Of a stretch of DNA of 64,000 bases, positions 18,431 to 27,981 are shown piece after piece. Each line of letters begins with the position of its first letter. The stretch's first letter is position 1. The notes under the pieces are model-generated. The model was not told the origin of the DNA, searched no databases, and worked only from the letters and a program-made list of their open reading frames with translations. Position numbers and translations under genes: made by a program. The stretch spans positions 430,001-494,000 of the forward strand of contig NZ_CP133465.1 in the NCBI RefSeq assembly GCF_031191185.1, written 5' to 3'. This stretch comes from Prevotella nigrescens. Lineage in GTDB: Bacteria > Bacteroidota > Bacteroidia > Bacteroidales > Bacteroidaceae.

Positions 18431-20413
18431 TTAGTTCTTGTAGTTACGTGTCTGAACCTTGATAGCCTCGTATTCGAGTGGTTCTTTTATAAGTTCTGGT
18501 TCTGCATCGTCGCTACCTTTATATTCCCAGCAACCTACGTAGAAATAATGTTCGTCGTCGCGTTTGGCTTCTCCTTCCTCGGTTTGATATTCTTCGCGGA
18601 AGTGTCCACCACAACTTTCGTTGCGCGATAATGCATCGTAAGCAACAAGTTCGCCAACCAAAATGAAATCGCGAAGGTGAATTGCCTTATCGAGCTCTAC
18701 ATTCAGCCCGTCTTTGCTTCCTGGAATGAACAGATTTGTATCGAACTCTTTTCTTATTTCCTTCATTTTCTGCAAACCAGTCTTCAAACCTTCTGCAGTA
18801 CGCCCCATTCCTGCGTATTCCCACATAATACGACCAAACTCCTTATGCAGAGAATCTACACTTCGTTTACCTTTTATGTTCATAAGTCGGTCTATTTCTG
18901 CCTGAACTCCCTTTTCTGCTTTTTCAAATTCAGGGTGATCGGTAGGAATTTTTGCCCACAAAGCTTGGTCGGCTAAGTAGTTTTGTATAGTATAAGGTAA
19001 TACGAAATATCCATCTGCCAAACCTTGCATCAATGCAGAAGCACCAAGACGGTTGGCACCGTGGTCAGAGAAATTACATTCGCCAATGGCGAAAAGTCCT
19101 TTAATCGTGGTTTGCAATTCGTAGTCTACCCATATTCCACCCATTGTATAGTGGATAGCTGGGTAAATCATCATTGGATTGTAATACTTGACACCATTAA
19201 TTTCCTTTGCTAATTCGCCTGGATTAACGTCGGTTATCTCTTCGTACATATCGAAAAGATTACCATAACGCTGGCGGATAACGTCTAAACCAAGACGGTT
19301 TATACTTTCAGAGAAGTCGAGGAACACAGCCAAACCAGTGTTGTTTACACCAAAACCGTGGTCGCAACGCTCTTTAGCTGCACGAGAAGCAACATCGCGT
19401 GGCACTAAGTTTCCGAAAGCCGGGTAGCGACGTTCCAAATAATAGTCGCGATCTTCTTCCGGAATATCAGAACCTTTCTTTGTGCCTGCCTGCAATGCCT
19501 TTGCATCTTCTATTTTCTTTGGTACCCAAATACGTCCATCGTTACGCAAAGATTCTGACATCAATGTTAGTTTCGACTGTTTATCACCGTGAACAGGAAT
19601 ACAAGTTGGGTGAATTTGAACGTAAGCAGGATTTGCAAAATATGCTCCTTTACGATAACATTGTATAGCTGCAGTACAATTACAGCCCATTGCATTGGTA
19701 GAAAGGAAGTAAGCATTGCCATAGCCACCTGTAGCTATTACGACTGCATTGGCAGAGAAACGCTCAAGTTTACCGGTTACTAAGTTCTTTACTATAATTC
19801 CACGTGCATGATCGTCTACAATTACAACGTCTTCCATCTCATAACGTGTGTAAAGTTTCACACGACCATCGTGTACTTGCTTGCTCAATGCAGAGTAAGC
19901 TCCGAGAAGAAGTTGTTGTCCTGTCTGACCCTTTGCATAGAATGTACGTGATACCTGTGCACCACCGAAAGAGCGATTTGCCAACATTCCACCATATTCG
20001 CGCGCAAAAGGAACGCCTTGTGCCACACACTGGTCGATAATGCTGTTTGAAACTTCAGCCAAGCGGTAAACATTTGCCTCGCGAGCGCGATAGTCGCCAC
20101 CTTTCACTGTATCGTAAAACAAGCGATAAACAGAGTCGCCGTCGTTCTGATAGTTCTTTGCAGCATTAATACCACCTTGTGCAGCAATAGAGTGTGCACG
20201 ACGTGGTGAGTCCTGAATACAGAAATTGTAAACAGTAAAGCCCATTTCTCCAAGCGAAGCTGCAGCACTGGCACCTGCCAAGCCTGTTCCAACTACAATT
20301 ACATCGAGCTTTAATTTATTCTTAGGATTAACCAAACGCTGGTGAGCCTTAAAGTTGGTCCACTTCTCTGCTACTGGTCCTTCCGGAATTTTTGAATCTA
20401 ATATTTTAGCCAT
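18431..20413 (-). CDS. frdA: Succinate dehydrogenase/fumarate reductase flavoprotein subunit
   Basis: The catalytic subunit of about 660 residues. It begins with [22 protein letters not shown], the FAD dinucleotide-binding motif; [12 protein letters not shown] is the flavinylation His region, and the catalytic Arg/His stretch follows in MGGIWVDY and SALMQG. The start at 20413 is used instead of 20455, which would run into frdC. Located between frdC and frdB, it is the second gene of the operon. Covalent FAD and menaquinol coupling are family knowledge. Confidence 0.97.
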   Translation of the reverse strand: MAKILDSKIPEGPVAEKWTNFKAHQRLVNPKNKLKLDVIVVGTGLAGASAAASLGEMGFTVYNFCIQDSPRRAHSIAAQGGINAAKNYQNDGDSVYRLFYDTVKGGDYRAREANVYRLAEVSNSIIDQCVAQGVPFAREYGGMLANRSFGGAQVSRTFYAKGQTGQQLLLGAYSALSKQVHDGRVKLYTRYEMEDVVIVDDHARGIIVKNLVTGKLERFSANAVVIATGGYGNAYFLSTNAMGCNCTAAIQCYRKGAYFANPAYVQIHPTCIPVHGDKQSKLTLMSESLRNDGRIWVPKKIEDAKALQAGTKKGSDIPEEDRDYYLERRYPAFGNLVPRDVASRAAKERCDHGFGVNNTGLAVFLDFSESINRLGLDVIRQRYGNLFDMYEEITDVNPGELAKEINGVKYYNPMMIYPAIHYTMGGIWVDYELQTTIKGLFAIGECNFSDHGANRLGASALMQGLADGYFVLPYTIQNYLADQALWAKIPTDHPEFEKAEKGVQAEIDRLMNIKGKRSVDSLHKEFGRIMWEYAGMGRTAEGLKTGLQKMKEIRKEFDTNLFIPGSKDGLNVELDKAIHLRDFILVGELVAYDALSRNESCGGHFREEYQTEEGEAKRDDEHYFYVGCWEYKGSDDAEPELIKEPLEYEAIKVQTRNYKN

Positions 20414-20436
20414 AATCTTGTATCGTTCTATTAGAA

Positions 20437-21135
20437 TTATTGAATTAAACAACAAGCACTATGAAGACTTGGTGCACAACTAAATGTGAAAGCAAGCACT
20501 ACAATCAGGAAACCTAACATGAGAAGTGTGGTGTAAACCAAGCCTATCATCTTCCAACGCTTGAACCAAATCTTGCCATTTACACCGAGAGTTTGCATAG
20601 ATGACCAGAAACCATGTGAAAGATGGAACCAGATAGCGCAAAGCCAAACAATGTAAAGCACCACGAAAACCGGGTTCTTAAAGGTTTCCACAATGTAAGC
20701 ATAGCCATCTGTTGGCCCATACTTGGCTTCAAAGCCCACAATTTCAGCAAACATCATGTTGTACCAGAAGTTGAACAAGTGGAGCAACAAGCCCAAAAGA
20801 ATAATAATTCCCAATACCAACATGTTCTTTGATGCCCATTCTACCTTAGGACTTGAACCGTTTACAGCATAACGCTCGTTACCACGTGCGCTGCGATTTT
20901 GTGCTGTAAGAATAAATGCGTAAACGATATGAGCAACTGTAAGTGCTCCTAAAGCAATTGTAGCTACTACCGCATACCAATTCGCACCAAGAAATGCACA
21001 AATCATATTGTAAGCCTTTTCAGAAAAAAGCGCAACAATATTCATCGACATGTGGAATGTCAGGAATAGAATAAGTGCAATACCAGTTACGGACATCACA
21101 ACTTTTCTACCAATAGAAGAATTGATTAACCACAT
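20437..21135 (-). CDS. frdC: Succinate dehydrogenase/fumarate reductase cytochrome b subunit
   Basis: A 232-residue membrane anchor with five hydrophobic segments and conserved His residues ([33 protein letters not shown]), as in the single-subunit B-type anchor of Bacteroidota, which carries two hemes b and the quinone site. First gene of the operon, 23 bases before frdA. Confidence 0.93.
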   Translation of the reverse strand: MWLINSSIGRKVVMSVTGIALILFLTFHMSMNIVALFSEKAYNMICAFLGANWYAVVATIALGALTVAHIVYAFILTAQNRSARGNERYAVNGSSPKVEWASKNMLVLGIIILLGLLLHLFNFWYNMMFAEIVGFEAKYGPTDGYAYIVETFKNPVFVVLYIVWLCAIWFHLSHGFWSSMQTLGVNGKIWFKRWKMIGLVYTTLLMLGFLIVVLAFTFSCAPSLHSACCLIQ

Positions 21136-21280
21136 AAATTGTTTTGTTTTTTAATATTTAAACTGTTAGAATTAATTTGCAACACGGAACGAGCGCATAA
21201 GCTAAAAAGGCATACCATAAAAAGCATACTTATTATAGCAGATACCCAAAAGTTGGTATTAAATGCACATATATTCGGTG

Positions 21281-21288
21281 CAAAAATA
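21281..21288 (-). promoter_or_regulatory. Possible -7 element for frdCAB
   Basis: On the minus strand TATTTTTG (complement of 21281-21288) fits TAnnTTTG, about 145 bases upstream of frdC. A clear -33 at the right distance was not seen. The rest of the gap 21136-21738 is very AT-rich with no gene. Confidence 0.4.
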
Positions 21289-21738
21289 CTATAAAATAAT
21301 GACAAGGCGAAGCTTTTTAGGGGAAAAACGGCTATGGAAAGCCTATAAATGTGTAATATTGACAAAGTCTAAACAAGCATTTAAAACAAAATGTTATTTA
21401 ATTGGAACACAGAACATTTAAAACTAAATTAATAAAAAAGACTGTTCAGCTATCGTTTTACGTTTGTAATGCTGCTTTCTGTATCGTTTTGCATAAATAA
21501 CATGGTTTTCTCTATCCATAACAACCTGTTAGGATTTAAAATTAAGACGAATGGCATATATAGAAAAATATAGAAAAACAGCAAAAAAACACTTTATTAA
21601 GCTATTAAAAATCAGTTTATTATAAGGACTTAGAAAAATATAATTATAAAATTTAAAATTGTAATTAAAAAAAATAATTTTATAATTAAAAACTCAGAAG
21701 GATATTATTAATTATTGCTCACCTACTTGTTCTACAAG

Positions 21739-22368
21739 TTACAAGAAAAGAAGTTTCTGTTTGTTACTGCTACTTTGTTGGAGAGCGTAAAGGCTACTTT
21801 CTTCGGTTACACCCACAAACAGAATTCTGTCTGCCATATCGCAGATATATTTGTTGCGTTCTAAAGCTGTTGATTTCGTATTCGAAGCATAAAATTAAGA
21901 CCTATGCCCATCTTTAAACTCTAAATACTTACGGTTGTTCTTAGGGTCGGTCTTCGCATAGTTATCTTTAATAAATGTACGTGTTCTGCGGATAAGGAAA
22001 AGTTTCATTAGTTCTTGCCAATCTTCTTGACAGTCGCTGTGTTCGAAAGCCTTTATATTTCTGTTAAAGCCGTCGTGTTTTTCTGAAAATGCCCTTTCGC
22101 CTCCAATCTGACGAATATAAGCTTCGGGGCAAATGCCTAAATCTGTATCGTCGCCAATAAAAAGTCGTAGCTGTGCACTTAAATCTTTATAGTGTTTATT
22201 ATAAGGTGTAACCGTAAGCAATAATACTTTACAGTCTTGTTTCTGAATAAGTTCTCTGATATTGCGATAACATGTACCTTGATTGTTACTGAGATTATGG
22301 CTTTCGTCTACAATAATGAGTTTATAATAGCGCGCATTGTCTACATCTAAAGGCTTAGCCATCGACAT
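21739..22368 (-). pseudogene. Decayed helicase fragment joined to a DprA-like tail
   Basis: The stretch 21895-22368 encodes 157 residues matching the middle of an SNF2-like helicase of restriction or defence type: VDESHNL (Walker B), LLLTVTPYNK (motif III) and LIRRTRTFI; it lacks the Walker A end and the C-terminal helicase domain. In the same frame, after one stop codon at 21895, 51 more codons (to 21739) read like the C-terminus of a DprA-type protein: STALERNKYICDMADRILF then EESSLYALQQ. Upstream of 22368 a stop codon comes within 15 bases. This is the remnant of a defence-type locus, probably fused by deletion; the DprA match is tentative. Confidence 0.65.
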
Positions 22369-22462
22369 TATAAATGATGTCTATAATCAATGTAGTAATA
22401 TGATGAATTTGTACTACATAATTCAATTAAATTTCTTACTTTTGCCGAAAAATAAACGAAGA

Positions 22463-24340
22463 ATGAGTATTACATTCAAATACGATGTATTAGTTATTGG
22501 TGGCGGTCATGCTGGTTGTGAAGCTGCAACGGCAGCAGCAAACATTGGTGCAAAGGTATGTTTGGTTACAATGGACATGAACAAAATTGCCCAAATGAGC
22601 TGCAATCCTGCTGTAGGAGGCATTGCAAAAGGGCAAATTGTGAGAGAAATTGACGCTTTAGGCGGACAAATGGGACTTGTTACTGACGCCACTGCTATAC
22701 AGTTTCGCATGCTCAATCGATCAAAAGGACCTGCTGTTTGGAGTCCAAGAGCACAATGTGATAGAGAGAAATTCATAACAGAATGGAAAAGAATACTCGA
22801 TAAAACCGATAATCTTGACATTTTCCAAGACCAAGCTGAAGAACTTATTGTAAAGGACGGATGCGCTATAGGAATACGTACAATTTGGGGAATTGAACTT
22901 TTCGCACGCTCGGTTGTAATAACAGCTGGGACATTTCTGAATGGTCTTATGCATATTGGTAAACGGCAGGTTGAAGGTGGACGATGCGCAGAACCATCTG
23001 TACACAACTTAACAGAAAGTATTACGCGCTGGGGAATTCGTAAGAACCGTATGAAGACTGGCACTCCTGTACGTATAGATAAACGGTCAATTCATTTTGA
23101 TGAAATGGAAGAACAGCCTGGCGAAAACGATTATCACCAATTCTCATTCATAGGTCCATGCAGACCACTTCCACAATTACCATGTTGGTTATGTAACACA
23201 AATGAGGAAGTACACAATATATTACGAAAAGGAATACCCGACTCTCCCCTATTCAACGGACAAATCCAAAGTATCGGACCACGATATTGTCCATCAATAG
23301 AAACTAAACTTGTTACTTTCGCAGAGAAGAAATCACACCCACTGTTTCTTGAGCCAGAAGGCGTTGATACAAACGAAATGTATTTAAACGGATTTTCTTC
23401 TTCGATGCCGTGGGAAATCCAATTAGAAGCATTAAGAAAAATCCCTGCATTGCGAGATGCCAAAATCTATCGACCTGGATATGCTATTGAATATGATTAT
23501 TTTGATCCAATACAATTGAAACCTACGTTGGAATCGAAGATTATTAAAGCACTATTCTTTGCCGGACAAGTGAATGGAACCACTGGTTACGAGGAAGCAG
23601 GAGGACAAGGATTGGTTGCTGGTATTAATGCAGCATTATTATGCGTAGGCAATAACACCTTTACGATGAAACGTGACGAAAGCTATATCGGCGTATTAAT
23701 CGATGATTTAACAACAAAAGGAGTAGATGAACCCTACCGAATGTTTACTTCAAGGGCAGAATACAGAATATTACTTCGCCAAGATGATGCCGATGCGCGA
23801 TTAACAGAGAAAGCCTATAAACTTGGCATAGCAACACGGAAACGTTATAATTGGTGGGTAGAAAAGAAAAGCTATATAGAGAAAATCATTAATTATTGCG
23901 ATGAAACGTCGATTAAACCAAACGAAATTAATGGATATTTAGATAGTATCAATAGTTCTGCAGTACAAGGTTCGATTAAAATTTCTGGACTTATAGCACG
24001 CCCAGATATAAGTTTGTACAACTTAACAAAACATCTACCACGACTTAAAGAGGTCTTAGAATCATTCCCAAATCGTAAAGATGAGATTACAGAGGCAGCC
24101 GAAATAAAGATGAAATATAAAGGTTACATTGAGCGTGAACGTACTTTCGCAGAAAAGATGCGCCGCCTCGAAGATATTAAAATAAAAGGACACTTTGATT
24201 ATAGCACTATACACGACCTTTCAACAGAGTGTCGTCAGAAGTTAGAACACATACAACCAGAGACCTTAGCACAGGCAAGCAGGATTCCAGGAGTAAGCCC
24301 AAGCGATATAAATGTCCTCTTAGTACTTATGGGAAGATAG
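22463..24340 (+). CDS. mnmG: tRNA uridine 5-carboxymethylaminomethyl modification enzyme MnmG
   Basis: Acts with MnmE to make cmnm5U or nm5U at the wobble position of tRNAs for several codons. The 625-residue protein starts with the FAD motif VIGGGHAGCEAA, followed by the CNPAVGG block with its conserved Cys, and the GTF and EEAGGQGLVAGINAA motifs. I use the ATG at 22463; an upstream ATG at 22337 would add 42 residues lying in the remnant of the neighbour. A parS-like site follows the stop. Confidence 0.96.
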   Translation: MSITFKYDVLVIGGGHAGCEAATAAANIGAKVCLVTMDMNKIAQMSCNPAVGGIAKGQIVREIDALGGQMGLVTDATAIQFRMLNRSKGPAVWSPRAQCDREKFITEWKRILDKTDNLDIFQDQAEELIVKDGCAIGIRTIWGIELFARSVVITAGTFLNGLMHIGKRQVEGGRCAEPSVHNLTESITRWGIRKNRMKTGTPVRIDKRSIHFDEMEEQPGENDYHQFSFIGPCRPLPQLPCWLCNTNEEVHNILRKGIPDSPLFNGQIQSIGPRYCPSIETKLVTFAEKKSHPLFLEPEGVDTNEMYLNGFSSSMPWEIQLEALRKIPALRDAKIYRPGYAIEYDYFDPIQLKPTLESKIIKALFFAGQVNGTTGYEEAGGQGLVAGINAALLCVGNNTFTMKRDESYIGVLIDDLTTKGVDEPYRMFTSRAEYRILLRQDDADARLTEKAYKLGIATRKRYNWWVEKKSYIEKIINYCDETSIKPNEINGYLDSINSSAVQGSIKISGLIARPDISLYNLTKHLPRLKEVLESFPNRKDEITEAAEIKMKYKGYIERERTFAEKMRRLEDIKIKGHFDYSTIHDLSTECRQKLEHIQPETLAQASRIPGVSPSDINVLLVLMGR

Positions 24341-24348
24341 CTGCTAAA

Positions 24349-24364
24349 AGTTCCACGTGTAACA
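24349..24364. other. Near match to parS after mnmG
   Basis: AGTTCCACGTGTAACA matches the parS consensus TGTTTCACGTGAAACA in 13 of 16 positions, including the central CACGTG. It lies eight bases past the mnmG stop and about 840 bases from the perfect site. Weak; could be chance. Confidence 0.3.
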
Positions 24365-24398
24365 ATTAACAAGAATATCAATATATAATTAATTGAAA

Positions 24399-24929
24399 AT
24401 GAATAAGAAAATACTACTCGACAACCTACGGTGCATACCCGATTGGCCCATTAAAGGTGTGAACTTTCGCGACGTTACCACCTTATTTAAATCGCCCGAA
24501 GCTCTTAAAGAGATAACGGACGAAATGTATGAACTATACAAAGACAAAGGAATAACTAAGATTGTAGGAATCGAAAGTCGTGGTTTCGTAATGTCGTCTG
24601 CACTTGCTCTGCGCCTTGGAGCAGGCATCGTGCTCTGTCGTAAGCCCGGAAAGCTGCCTTGCGAGACTGTGCAAGAGAGTTACGCAAAGGAATATGGCAT
24701 CGACACAATAGAGATTCATAAAGATGCAATCAACGAAAACGACGTTGTCCTGCTGCACGACGACTTGCTTGCTACAGGCGGAACGATGCGTGCTGCATGC
24801 AATCTTGTAAAGAAATTCAAGCCTAAAAAGATCTATTGTAACTTTATTATAGAACTCAAAAGCGAATTTCCCAATAGCCGTAGCACATTCGACAAAGATA
24901 TAGGAATTTCCTCTTTACTGCAATTCTAA
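24399..24929 (+). CDS. apt: Adenine phosphoribosyltransferase
   Basis: Salvages adenine to AMP using PRPP. The 176-residue protein has the N-terminal PDWPIKGVNFRDVTTLF block, the adenine-binding GIESRGFVMSSALA and the PRPP motif VVLLHDDLLATGGT. I prefer the ATG at 24399 over a TTG two codons earlier. It follows mnmG by 58 bases; the two may share a transcript. A terminator lies 130 bases downstream. Confidence 0.95.
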   Translation: MNKKILLDNLRCIPDWPIKGVNFRDVTTLFKSPEALKEITDEMYELYKDKGITKIVGIESRGFVMSSALALRLGAGIVLCRKPGKLPCETVQESYAKEYGIDTIEIHKDAINENDVVLLHDDLLATGGTMRAACNLVKKFKPKKIYCNFIIELKSEFPNSRSTFDKDIGISSLLQF

Positions 24930-25057
24930 GTAAAATTGATGATGGGCGGGAACTTCGTTGCCTCTTTCAGAATCCTTACTTTGGTGAACAAAACAAATGC
25001 TTTTACGTTTCAGAATAGAGATATCTGACCTTTGCAAGAGCCAGAACACACAAATGG

Positions 25058-25091
25058 ACCGAAAGACACAACATAACCGTCTTTCGGTTTT
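25058..25091 (+). terminator. Terminator after apt
   Basis: accgaaagac pairs with gtctttcggt around an 11-base loop and is followed by tttcgc. The 310-base gap 24930-25242 otherwise holds the parS site and no gene. Confidence 0.65.
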
Positions 25092-25186
25092 CGCAGTCTA
25101 AAAGCAATTGGGAATTTGCTTAAGAGAATAAGATTTCCTCCTTAGTACAACGAGAAAGGTATATGGCAAGTGCGAAATGGCAGTCT

Positions 25187-25202
25187 TGTTTCACGTGAAA
25201 CA
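25187..25202. other. parS centromere site (perfect consensus)
   Basis: TGTTTCACGTGAAACA, a 16-bp palindrome, is the exact canonical parS consensus bound by ParB/Spo0J in diverse bacteria, and it extends two more complementary bases on each side. It is intergenic, 40 bases upstream of the uvrC start. parS sites cluster near the origin. No parA or parB gene is in the window. Confidence 0.85.
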
Positions 25203-25242
25203 AGAAAAGCATAAAACACTTTAATATAAAGAAGTTAGACGA

Positions 25243-27078
25243 ATGACAAAAGAAGAGAACGATAAACGATTGGCTTATCTTAAGAACATAGTATCGAATT
25301 TGCCCAACAAGCCGGGCACATATCAATACTATGACAAAGAGCACACCATTATTTACGTGGGCAAAGCTAAGAATTTGAAGAACCGAGTGTCGTCTTACTT
25401 CCATAAAGAAACCGACCGCTTCAAGACAAAAGTGTTGGTTTCTAAAATCTATGATATAACTTACACGGTTGTAAATAGCGAGGAAGATGCGCTGTTGATA
25501 GAAAATCAGCTTATAAAACAATATCAACCGCGCTACAATGTGCTGCTAAAAGACGGCAAAACCTACCCCAGCATCTGCATAACCAACGAATATTTCCCGC
25601 GAATATTCAACACTCGCACCATAAACAAGCGGTATGGCAGCTTCTATGGTCCTTACAGCCACATCAGCAGTATGTATGCCATACTCGAAATAGTAAAGAA
25701 ACTCTATAAGCCGCGCACGTGTCGGTTCCCCATAACAAAAGAAGGAATAGAGCAAAAGAAATATAAACCCTGCCTGGAATATCACCTTGGGAACTGCGAC
25801 GCGCCTTGCATTGGCAAGCAATCGTACGAAGATTACCAGCAAAATATGGCTCAGGCACGTCAAATACTGAAAGGTAATACACGCGAGGTGCAACGCTTAA
25901 TGAAAGCCAAAATGGAGGAATGTGCTGCAAAATTGCGCTTTGAGGAAGCAGAAGTGTACAAACAACGCTACCTTGCACTTGAGAATTTCGCTGCCAAAAG
26001 CGAGATAGTAAGCTACACAATAGCCGATGTAGATGTCTTCTCTATTGTGAACGACGACAGTAAGAAGAACGCTTTCATAAACTATCTGCACGTTACAAAC
26101 GGTGCCATCAACCAGAGTTTCACTTTCGAATACAAGCGTAAATTAGAGGAAACAGATGCCGAACTGCTCAACGAAGCTATTCCAGAGATTCGTGAACGCT
26201 TTAAAAGTACGGCGAAAGAGATTATCGTTCCCTTTGAATTAGACTTTCATATAAAAGACGCAACCTTCTTCATTCCACAGCGAGGTGACAAGAAACACTT
26301 GCTCGAACTGTCGGAAATGAACGCAAAACAGCATAAGTTCGACCGCTTGAAGCAGGCAGAGAAGCTCAATCCAGAGCAGCGACAAACACGCTTAATGAAG
26401 GAACTGCAAGACCGTTTAAAGCTGCCCAAGCTGCCCTACCAGATAGAATGTTTCGACAACTCGAACATTTCAGGCACCGATGCAGTAGCCGCCTGCGTGG
26501 TATATAAAGGCATGAAGCCTTCGAAAAAGGACTATCGGAAATACAATATCAAGACTGTTGTAGGTCCAGACGATTATGCGTCTATGCAAGAAGTGGTGCG
26601 ACGACGCTACAAACGTATGGTGGAAGAAGGCATGCCCCTACCCGACCTCATCATAACCGACGGCGGGAAAGGGCAGATGGAGGTTGTCAGAGAAGTCGTC
26701 GAAGACGAATTGCAACTCGCTATTCCTATTGCAGGATTGGCAAAAGACAACCGCCACAGAACCAACGAACTGCTTTACGGATTTCCACCACAAACAATCG
26801 GCATTCCAACCAAGTCCGAACTCTTCAAAGTTCTCACACAAATACAAGACGAGGTGCATCGTTTCGCCATATCATTCCACAGGGATAAACGCTCGAAACA
26901 TCAGCTACACAGCGAATTAGACGATATAAAAGGAATCGGAAGCAAAAGTAAAGAACAGCTATTGCAGCGGTTTAAGACTGTAAAAAAAATTAAAGAGGCT
27001 GATATTCAAGAACTTACAGAAGTTATTGGCAGCACGAAAGCAATGCTGTTATACAATTATTTCCACTCAAAGCCCTAA
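25243..27078 (+). CDS. uvrC: UvrABC system protein C
   Basis: The dual-incision nuclease of nucleotide excision repair. The 611-residue protein has the GIY-YIG domain (GTYQYYD then IIYVGKAKNLKNRVSSYF, residues about 20-50), the Cys-rich CLEYHLGNCDAPC region, a UVR domain, the RNase H-like C-terminal half (IECFDNSNISGTDAV, IITDGGKGQMEV) and a tandem helix-hairpin-helix end. Length is normal. The parS site lies directly upstream. Confidence 0.97.
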   Translation: MTKEENDKRLAYLKNIVSNLPNKPGTYQYYDKEHTIIYVGKAKNLKNRVSSYFHKETDRFKTKVLVSKIYDITYTVVNSEEDALLIENQLIKQYQPRYNVLLKDGKTYPSICITNEYFPRIFNTRTINKRYGSFYGPYSHISSMYAILEIVKKLYKPRTCRFPITKEGIEQKKYKPCLEYHLGNCDAPCIGKQSYEDYQQNMAQARQILKGNTREVQRLMKAKMEECAAKLRFEEAEVYKQRYLALENFAAKSEIVSYTIADVDVFSIVNDDSKKNAFINYLHVTNGAINQSFTFEYKRKLEETDAELLNEAIPEIRERFKSTAKEIIVPFELDFHIKDATFFIPQRGDKKHLLELSEMNAKQHKFDRLKQAEKLNPEQRQTRLMKELQDRLKLPKLPYQIECFDNSNISGTDAVAACVVYKGMKPSKKDYRKYNIKTVVGPDDYASMQEVVRRRYKRMVEEGMPLPDLIITDGGKGQMEVVREVVEDELQLAIPIAGLAKDNRHRTNELLYGFPPQTIGIPTKSELFKVLTQIQDEVHRFAISFHRDKRSKHQLHSELDDIKGIGSKSKEQLLQRFKTVKKIKEADIQELTEVIGSTKAMLLYNYFHSKP

Positions 27079-27096
27079 TAATCAAAATAAAATAAG

Positions 27097-27104
27097 TACA
27101 TTTG
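27097..27104 (+). promoter_or_regulatory. Possible -7 element just upstream of dtd
   Basis: TACATTTG ends four bases before the dtd ATG. If used, transcription would start at or next to the start codon, giving a leaderless mRNA. No good -33 is present, so readthrough from uvrC, 30 bases upstream, is equally likely. Confidence 0.3.
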
Positions 27105-27108
27105 CGAT

Positions 27109-27561
27109 ATGAGAATTGTAGTTCAACGTGTAAAGCACGCATCGGTAACCATCGATGGAAACATAAAATCGGCTATCCAAAATGGCTTGCTCATTTTACT
27201 CGGAATTGGCGAAAACGACGACGAAAGCGACATTAAATGGCTTGTAAACAAGGTTGCAAGTCTGAGAATCTTCGACGATGAACAAGGCGTAATGAACAAA
27301 AGCGTGATGGATATAGGCGGCGAAGCCCTTGTTGTTTCGCAGTTTACGCTTATGGCAAGCTATAAAAAAGGAAATCGTCCAAGCTATATTCACGCTGCCA
27401 AACACGAAAAATCTATCCCTCTCTACAAGCGTTTCTGCGAAGAATTGAGCCGTGCTATGGGCAAGTCTGTGGGCGAAGGAGAGTTCGGTGCCGACATGAA
27501 AGTGGAATTGCTGAACGACGGTCCCGTTACAATATGTATGGACACTAAAAACAAAGAATAA
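27109..27561 (+). CDS. dtd: D-aminoacyl-tRNA deacylase
   Basis: Removes D-amino acids and glycine wrongly attached to tRNA. The 150-residue protein opens with MRIVVQRVKHASVTI and carries both catalytic-pocket motifs: SQFTLMA in the middle and GPVTI near the C-terminus. It lies between uvrC and the mazG-like gene with tiny gaps, so uvrC-dtd-mazG-like-deoC may form one transcript. Confidence 0.95.
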   Translation: MRIVVQRVKHASVTIDGNIKSAIQNGLLILLGIGENDDESDIKWLVNKVASLRIFDDEQGVMNKSVMDIGGEALVVSQFTLMASYKKGNRPSYIHAAKHEKSIPLYKRFCEELSRAMGKSVGEGEFGADMKVELLNDGPVTICMDTKNKE

Positions 27562-27565
27562 CAAA

Positions 27566-27934
27566 ATGCACGACGAATTAAGCATCAAAGAAGCGCAAAA
27601 GCTCGTCGATAAATGGATTCACGAGTATGGTGTGCGTTACTTCAGCGAGCTCACCAACATGGCTTGCCTTACCGAAGAGGTGGGCGAACTGGCGCGTGTA
27701 ATGGCTCGTACCTACGGCGACCAGAGTTTCAAGGAAGGCGAAAAGCACAATATCGGCGAAGAAATGGCAGATATTCTGTGGGTTCTGATGTGCTTGGCAA
27801 ACCAAACGGGCGTAGACCTTACGGAGGAACTACAAAAGAGTTTCGACAAAAAGACAAAGCGAGACAAAGACAGACACAAGCAAAACAAGAAGCTAACGAA
27901 GGCGGAAACGCCCGAAAAAACAGAAGAATCATAA
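27566..27934 (+). CDS. MazG-like nucleotide pyrophosphohydrolase
   Basis: A 122-residue all-alpha NTP pyrophosphatase-type protein. EEVGELARVMAR and the later GEEMADILWVLMCLAN supply the acidic EExxE and ExxD metal-binding set, which should hydrolyse a nucleotide triphosphate to monophosphate. The final 25 residues are a Lys-rich, low-complexity tail. Starts four bases after dtd and is 47 bases before deoC. Confidence 0.9.
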   Translation: MHDELSIKEAQKLVDKWIHEYGVRYFSELTNMACLTEEVGELARVMARTYGDQSFKEGEKHNIGEEMADILWVLMCLANQTGVDLTEELQKSFDKKTKRDKDRHKQNKKLTKAETPEKTEES

Positions 27935-27981
27935 CAAAAAACCAAAAACGAAGTATTATAATAAACAAACAATAAGACATT

